In this document: one piece after another, positions 60,243 through 64,000 of the stretch | How positions within the stretch are numbered: the stretch's first letter is position 1 | Layout of the letters: every line of letters starts with the position of its first letter | Assembly: GCF_030263895.1 (NCBI RefSeq) | Contig: NZ_CP127161.1 | Span: 1,054,001-1,118,000, forward strand | Direction of reading: 5' to 3' | Source of the DNA: Proteiniborus sp. MB09-C3 | Lineage (GTDB): Bacteria; Bacillota; Clostridia; Tissierellales; Proteiniboraceae | DNA length: 64,000 nucleotides | The notes under the pieces: generated by a model | What the model was told of the DNA's origin: nothing | The model's database searches: none | What the model saw: only the letters and a program-made list of their open reading frames with translations | Made by a program: the position numbers and the translations under genes

Positions 60243-61355
60243 ATGGCAGATAAAGCAAAAATAGTGAGTAGAATAATAAGAGTTATTTTAACAATTCTTG
60301 GTATATCACTAGGAATAGGCATAATGGCTTTACTAGAGTCCATAAAATTGCTTGATTTTTTAGAGAACCTAAGGATAAGGCCGCATAGTTATGTGGGAGT
60401 AGGTTTGATTTTCGGTATTATATTTTTTATTCTTTCTCCTAAGATAATGAAATTTGGAAAAAAGGTAGTCTCTGTTATAGAAAATGAGATACAAAAAATA
60501 CCCGCATCTGATATAATTCTTGGAGTAGTAGGATTGGTTTCAGGATTATTAATCGCTAATCTTGTAAGTCCCTTGTTTCATATGATTCCTTTTGTTGGTC
60601 CTGTATTATCAATACTTTTTTATATCATTTTTGGATATTTTGGAGTGATTGTTCCAACAAGGAAGAAGGATGATTTTACTAATGCGTTAAACTCCTTAAA
60701 GAGGAGTGGAAGTAAGGAAAAGTCACCTAAAGGAGCAAGTCCAGTATTGCCTAAAATATTAGATACTAGTGTTATTATTGATGGAAGAATAGCAGATATA
60801 TGCAAAACAGGTTTTGTAGAGGGACCATTAGTCATACCTGAATTTGTATTGGAAGAGCTCCAAAGAATAGCTGATTCTTCAGACTCCCTTAAGAGAAATA
60901 GGGGACGACGAGGACTTGATATTTTAAATAAGATACAAAAGGAACTAGATATAGAGGTTGTTATACATGAAAAGGATTTTGACGATATTGCAGAAGTAGA
61001 TACTAAACTATTAAAATTAGCACAATTTATTAAAGGAAAGGTAGTTACTAACGATTACAATCTCAATAAAGTAGCAGAATTTCATGGAGTTGAAGTGCTA
61101 AATATAAATGAATTGGCAAATGCTATTAAACCAGTTGTTCTTCCTGGGGAAGAAATGATTGTTCAAGTCATAAAAGACGGGAAGGAATCAGGTCAAGGCG
61201 TAGCATATTTAGATGATGGCACTATGATAGTAGTAGATGGAGGAAAAAAACATATTGGTGACACTATAGGAGTGCTAGTAACAAGTGTTTTGCAAACTGC
61301 AGCAGGTAGGATGATATTTGCAAAGCCTAAGTCAGCTACTGACAAAGCGGTATAG
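60243..61355 (+). CDS. PIN/TRAM-domain membrane protein (YacL-like)
   Basis: A 370-residue protein with three to four membrane helices (about 8-30, 48-62, 88-110, 118-140), a PIN nuclease domain beginning ILDTSVIIDGRIADI (about 168-182) with further acidic residues in VVTNDYNLNKVAEF, and a C-terminal TRAM domain (about 295-350) for RNA binding. It resembles YacL of Bacillus, which sits in the same position before ispD. Probably an RNase anchored at the membrane; the target is unknown. AGGAGGTG precedes the ATG. Confidence 0.93.
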   Translation: MADKAKIVSRIIRVILTILGISLGIGIMALLESIKLLDFLENLRIRPHSYVGVGLIFGIIFFILSPKIMKFGKKVVSVIENEIQKIPASDIILGVVGLVSGLLIANLVSPLFHMIPFVGPVLSILFYIIFGYFGVIVPTRKKDDFTNALNSLKRSGSKEKSPKGASPVLPKILDTSVIIDGRIADICKTGFVEGPLVIPEFVLEELQRIADSSDSLKRNRGRRGLDILNKIQKELDIEVVIHEKDFDDIAEVDTKLLKLAQFIKGKVVTNDYNLNKVAEFHGVEVLNINELANAIKPVVLPGEEMIVQVIKDGKESGQGVAYLDDGTMIVVDGGKKHIGDTIGVLVTSVLQTAAGRMIFAKPKSATDKAV

Positions 61356-61385
61356 TGAAGTAAATATATAAACATTTCGGAATTA

Positions 61386-61410
61386 AAAACCCAGCCTATG
61401 CTGGGTTTTT
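61386..61410 (+). terminator. intrinsic terminator after the PIN/TRAM gene
   Basis: AAAACCCAGC, loop CTAT, GCTGGGTTTTT. Confidence 0.95.
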
Positions 61411-61490
61411 GAGATGTTTAGAAGATATATCCTCTTAATATTCTATTGTATTTTAATATATTATGTTATAATGTCATGGAGGTGATATTA

Positions 61491-62183
61491 TTGTCTTATA
61501 ATGGGAAATACATATCTGTAGTTATAGTAGCAGCTGGAATGGGAAAAAGAATGAATTCAAACATTAATAAACAGTATCTTCTTTTAAAAGAAAAACCTAT
61601 TTTAGCTTATACTATAGAAAAATTTGATAATAATGAGTATATAGACGAACTAATTATAGTGACAAGAGAAGAAGAAAAAGAATATTGCCTTAATGAAGTA
61701 GTAAAAAAATATGGCTTTAAGAAAGTGGCTAATATAGTAGGTGGAGGAGCTGAAAGGCAGGACTCTGTTTATAAAGGACTTTTGGCAGTGAAGGATTTAT
61801 GTAACATTATCATTATACACGATGGGGTAAGGCCTTTTATAAGAGATGAGGATATCATAAATAGTGTTGATGGAGTAATTAAATATGGGGCTTGCGTAAT
61901 GGGAACTCCTGTAAAAGATACAATAAAGACAGTTAGCGTTGAAGGAGATATTATAAACACACCTGATCGGAATACCCTATGGGCAATACAGACTCCTCAA
62001 TCTTTTTCTTATGAGATTATACTAAAAGCATACCGAGAGGCCATAGAAGGTAAAGTCACTGCTACTGACGATAGTATGCTAGTTGAAAAATTGGGGTATA
62101 AGGTAAAGGTCATAGAGGGCTCATATTCTAATATAAAAATCACTACACCAGAAGACTTAAAGCTAGCTGAGTTGTTACTATAA
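61491..62183 (+). CDS. ispD: 2-C-methyl-D-erythritol 4-phosphate cytidylyltransferase
   Basis: A 230-residue cytidylyltransferase, third step of the MEP isoprenoid pathway. CTP-binding loop VAAGMGKRMNSNINKQYL (about 12-29), HDGVRPF (about 108-114), and the C-terminal ATDDSMLVEKLG and NIKITTPEDLKLAE. The frame is open to 61446, but GGAGGTGA at 61478-61485 points to the TTG at 61491. The terminator just upstream makes ispD the first gene of a new unit with ndk, ispF and the ABC genes. Confidence 0.95.
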   Translation: MSYNGKYISVVIVAAGMGKRMNSNINKQYLLLKEKPILAYTIEKFDNNEYIDELIIVTREEEKEYCLNEVVKKYGFKKVANIVGGGAERQDSVYKGLLAVKDLCNIIIIHDGVRPFIRDEDIINSVDGVIKYGACVMGTPVKDTIKTVSVEGDIINTPDRNTLWAIQTPQSFSYEIILKAYREAIEGKVTATDDSMLVEKLGYKVKVIEGSYSNIKITTPEDLKLAELLL

Positions 62184-62254
62184 TAGCTATAGAGAATGAT
62201 TTACTTGTAGTTTCATTATGCAAAAACTAAACGGGAGAAGGGGAGATGACACTT

Positions 62255-62650
62255 ATGGAAAGAACGTTTGTAATTATTAAGCCAGATGGTGTTGAAAGAG
62301 GATTGATTGGAGAGGTTATTAGTAGATATGAAAGAAAGGGCTTAAAAGTCATAGAATGTAAAATGCTGCGTGCTGATAGGGCTACATTGGAAAGACACTA
62401 CATAGAGCATAAAGAAAAGCCATTTTATGAAGAATTAATCTCTTATATGCTGCAGGGAAATATTTTAGCAATGATAGTGGAAGGTAATAATGCTATAAAA
62501 CTAGTTAGAAATATAAATGGGAAAACTAATCCTGTAGAAGCAGAACCAGGAACCATAAGAGGAGATTATGCAAATACAATGACTGAAAACATTGTTCATG
62601 CTTCAGATTCTACAGAATCAGCTGAGAGGGAGATTTCCATATGGTTTTAA
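62255..62650 (+). CDS. ndk: nucleoside-diphosphate kinase
   Basis: A 131-residue enzyme that equalises nucleoside triphosphate pools. It begins ERTFVIIKPDGVERGLIG and has the phospho-histidine motif NIVHASDS with His115. An ATG at 62246 directly follows the GGGGAG site; the ATG at 62255 has good spacing. It lies between ispD and ispF, an uncommon insertion; its CTP product is used by IspD. Confidence 0.96.
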   Translation: MERTFVIIKPDGVERGLIGEVISRYERKGLKVIECKMLRADRATLERHYIEHKEKPFYEELISYMLQGNILAMIVEGNNAIKLVRNINGKTNPVEAEPGTIRGDYANTMTENIVHASDSTESAEREISIWF

Positions 62651-62670
62651 TCTATAAGGAGTGAAATATA

Positions 62671-63144
62671 GTGAGAATAGGTATAGGATATGATGTACAC
62701 AAAATGGCTGAGGGAAGAAAGCTAATAATTGGCGGAGTAGAGATACCACACGAAAAGGGCCTGCTAGGTCATTCCGATGCTGATGTTTTAGTACATGCAA
62801 TAATGGATAGTATTTTAGGTGCATTAGCATCAGGAGATATAGGAAAGCATTTCCCAGATACAGATGAAGCTTATAAAGATATAAATAGTATGAAACTACT
62901 TGAAAAAACATATGATTTAATGTTAGAATCTGGGTATGTGGTCGGCAATATTGATTGTGTAGTTGCTGCTCAGAGACCTAAGCTAGCCCCTTATATAAAT
63001 ATTATGAGAGAGAAGATTGCCAGAGTGCTTAACACCTCTATAAATAATATAAATGTAAAGGCCACCACAACTGAAAAATTAGGCTTTGAAGGGCGAGAAG
63101 AAGGAATATCATCGCAAGTAGTATGTCTACTAGTAAAAAACTAA
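62671..63144 (+). CDS. ispF: 2-C-methyl-D-erythritol 2,4-cyclodiphosphate synthase
   Basis: A 157-residue trimeric zinc enzyme of the MEP pathway. Metal ligands in IGYDVHKM (Asp8, His10) and [10 protein letters not shown] (His about 41), [11 protein letters not shown] (about 64-74) and the C-terminal [18 protein letters not shown]. The start is GTG after AAGGAG. It follows ndk by 20 bases. Confidence 0.97.
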   Translation: MRIGIGYDVHKMAEGRKLIIGGVEIPHEKGLLGHSDADVLVHAIMDSILGALASGDIGKHFPDTDEAYKDINSMKLLEKTYDLMLESGYVVGNIDCVVAAQRPKLAPYINIMREKIARVLNTSINNINVKATTTEKLGFEGREEGISSQVVCLLVKN

Positions 63145-63177
63145 AAAATAGAGGAAATTAGGATTGGGGGGAAAAAA

Positions 63178-63909
63178 TTGATACAAGTTAAAAATTTAAC
63201 TAAGAAATACAAAGAGGTAGAGGCAGTTAAAGGAGTATCTTTTACAGTTGAGGAAGGAACTGTTTTTGGGTTACTTGGTGAAAATGGAGCTGGCAAAACT
63301 ACTACATTAAGAATGCTAGCCACTATGATTAAGCCAACATCAGGTACAGCATTAATTAATGAACTTGATTTAGTAGATGAACCTGATAATGTAAGAGGCA
63401 GAATAGGAATATTATTTGGCGGAGATACTGGTCTTTATGACAGACTAACTGCTAGAGAAAATATCGAATATTTTGGACTTCTCAATGGAATGAGCAAATC
63501 AGATATATCCAAAAGAGTTGATGAGTTATCTAAAAAGCTAGACATGGAGGAGTATATAGATAGGAGAGTAGGTAAATTTTCAAAGGGTATGAAACAGAAG
63601 GTATCTATAGCGAGAAGTATAGTTCATGACCCAAATATAATGCTGCTTGACGAGCCTACGACTGGTCTAGATGTAACATCGGTGAGGATAGTGCATGAAT
63701 TCATATTGGATCAGAAAAATGAGGGAAAAACCATTATTTTTTCTAGTCATTCAATGAGTGAAGTAGAAAAATTATGTGATGTAGTAGGAATAATAAATAA
63801 AGGAAAACTAATCGAAATATCTACTTTAGATGGTTTAAAAAATAAATTTAATAATAATAACCTAGAAGATATATTTGTTGAATTGGTAGGTGAGAAAAGT
63901 GAATATTAA
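63178..63909 (+). CDS. ABC exporter ATP-binding protein (NatA-like)
   Basis: A 243-residue ABC ATPase. Walker A GENGAGKTT (about 38-46), GILFGGDTGLYDRLTARENI (about 80-99), signature FSKGMKQKVSIARS (about 137-150), Walker B IMLLDEPTTGLD (about 158-169) and switch His in FSSHSMSE. The sequence around the Q-loop and the permease beginning right after it resemble the NatA/NatB sodium exporter, but drug or lipid export is equally possible. The start is TTG after AGG-GGGG. The next gene overlaps its end by 11 bases. Confidence 0.9.
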   Translation: MIQVKNLTKKYKEVEAVKGVSFTVEEGTVFGLLGENGAGKTTTLRMLATMIKPTSGTALINELDLVDEPDNVRGRIGILFGGDTGLYDRLTARENIEYFGLLNGMSKSDISKRVDELSKKLDMEEYIDRRVGKFSKGMKQKVSIARSIVHDPNIMLLDEPTTGLDVTSVRIVHEFILDQKNEGKTIIFSSHSMSEVEKLCDVVGIINKGKLIEISTLDGLKNKFNNNNLEDIFVELVGEKSEY

Positions 63910-64000
63910 GTATGCTATGATTGTATTAAAAAAAGAGCTTAAGGATACCTTTAGGGACAAGAAGACAATATTTTCAAGTATTATTATACCAATATTAATC
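63899..64000 (+). CDS. ABC exporter permease (NatB-like), 3' truncated by the window
   Basis: GTG at 63899 opens a frame that runs off the window: MNIKYAMIVLKKELKDTFRD, then KKTIFSSIIIPILI. The KKELKDTFRDKKT start followed by a hydrophobic segment is typical of NatB/ABC-2 permeases. GGTGAG lies upstream. It overlaps the ATPase gene by 11 bases. Too little is visible for more. Confidence 0.8.
   Translation, partial: MNIKYAMIVLKKELKDTFRDKKTIFSSIIIPILI

Overview
The window is A+T-rich DNA from a low-GC Gram-positive anaerobe, most likely a spore-forming, amino-acid-fermenting member of the Clostridia (Tissierellales-like by general impression; no database was searched). The reasons are the ctsR-mcsA-mcsB-clpC-radA-disA-carD-PIN/TRAM-ispD order, AGGAGG-type ribosome sites, frequent TTG/GTG starts, a class II B12 ribonucleotide reductase, a SpoIIM-family gene and a sodium-pumping methylmalonyl-CoA decarboxylase. 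No phage, CRISPR array, transposase or tRNA gene was seen.

Region by region. 1-4.9 kb: MeaB (partial), methylmalonyl-CoA epimerase and the membrane-bound biotin-dependent methylmalonyl-CoA decarboxylase (mmdA, mmdD, mmdC, mmdB), which couples propionate formation to Na+ export. 4.9-7.9 kb: cofactor genes, namely the biotin ligase birA behind a long structured leader, then a pantothenate-type ECF S component and pantothenate kinase coaX behind two tandem hairpins that fit the pan RNA motif. 8-13.3 kb: dusB with a coupled 30-codon ORF, two uncharacterised Rossmann-like genes, greA behind a promoter-terminator leader, and lysS. 13.4-18.8 kb: a complete 16S-23S-5S operon with three tandem promoters and no tRNA. 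18.9-26.1 kb: a thioredoxin-like gene, nrdJ, a gene-poor stretch with a probable non-coding transcription unit, a DMT exporter, an acetyltransferase, signal peptidase I and a CbpA-like DnaJ. 26.3-35.8 kb: a MoxR/DUF58/DUF4129/DUF4350/SpoIIM/RDD membrane cluster followed by an ABC exporter. 35.8-40.4 kb: TtcA-like, LUD-domain, guanine deaminase and GNAT genes. 40.8-47.6 kb: a branched-chain-amino-acid-type ABC importer (five genes) followed by thiolase and a FabG-like reductase. 47.8-51.2 kb: hisC and an EF-G-like GTPase. 51.5-61.4 kb: the CtsR heat-shock operon, radA, disA, a MazG-like gene, carD and a PIN/TRAM protein. 61.5-64 kb: ispD, ndk, ispF and the start of a NatAB-like ABC exporter.

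The catabolic genes fit together as amino-acid fermentation: import of amino acids (liv genes), thiolase/reductase chemistry on acyl-CoA esters, and disposal of methylmalonyl-CoA through a biotin-dependent Na+ pump, with birA beside it to biotinylate the carrier MmdC. The most interesting non-coding signals are the birA leader, the tandem pan-like hairpins, the greA leader attenuator, an orphan promoter-to-terminator unit near 22.6-22.8 kb, and a family of modular intergenic palindromes, one module of which also occurs in the rRNA leader.
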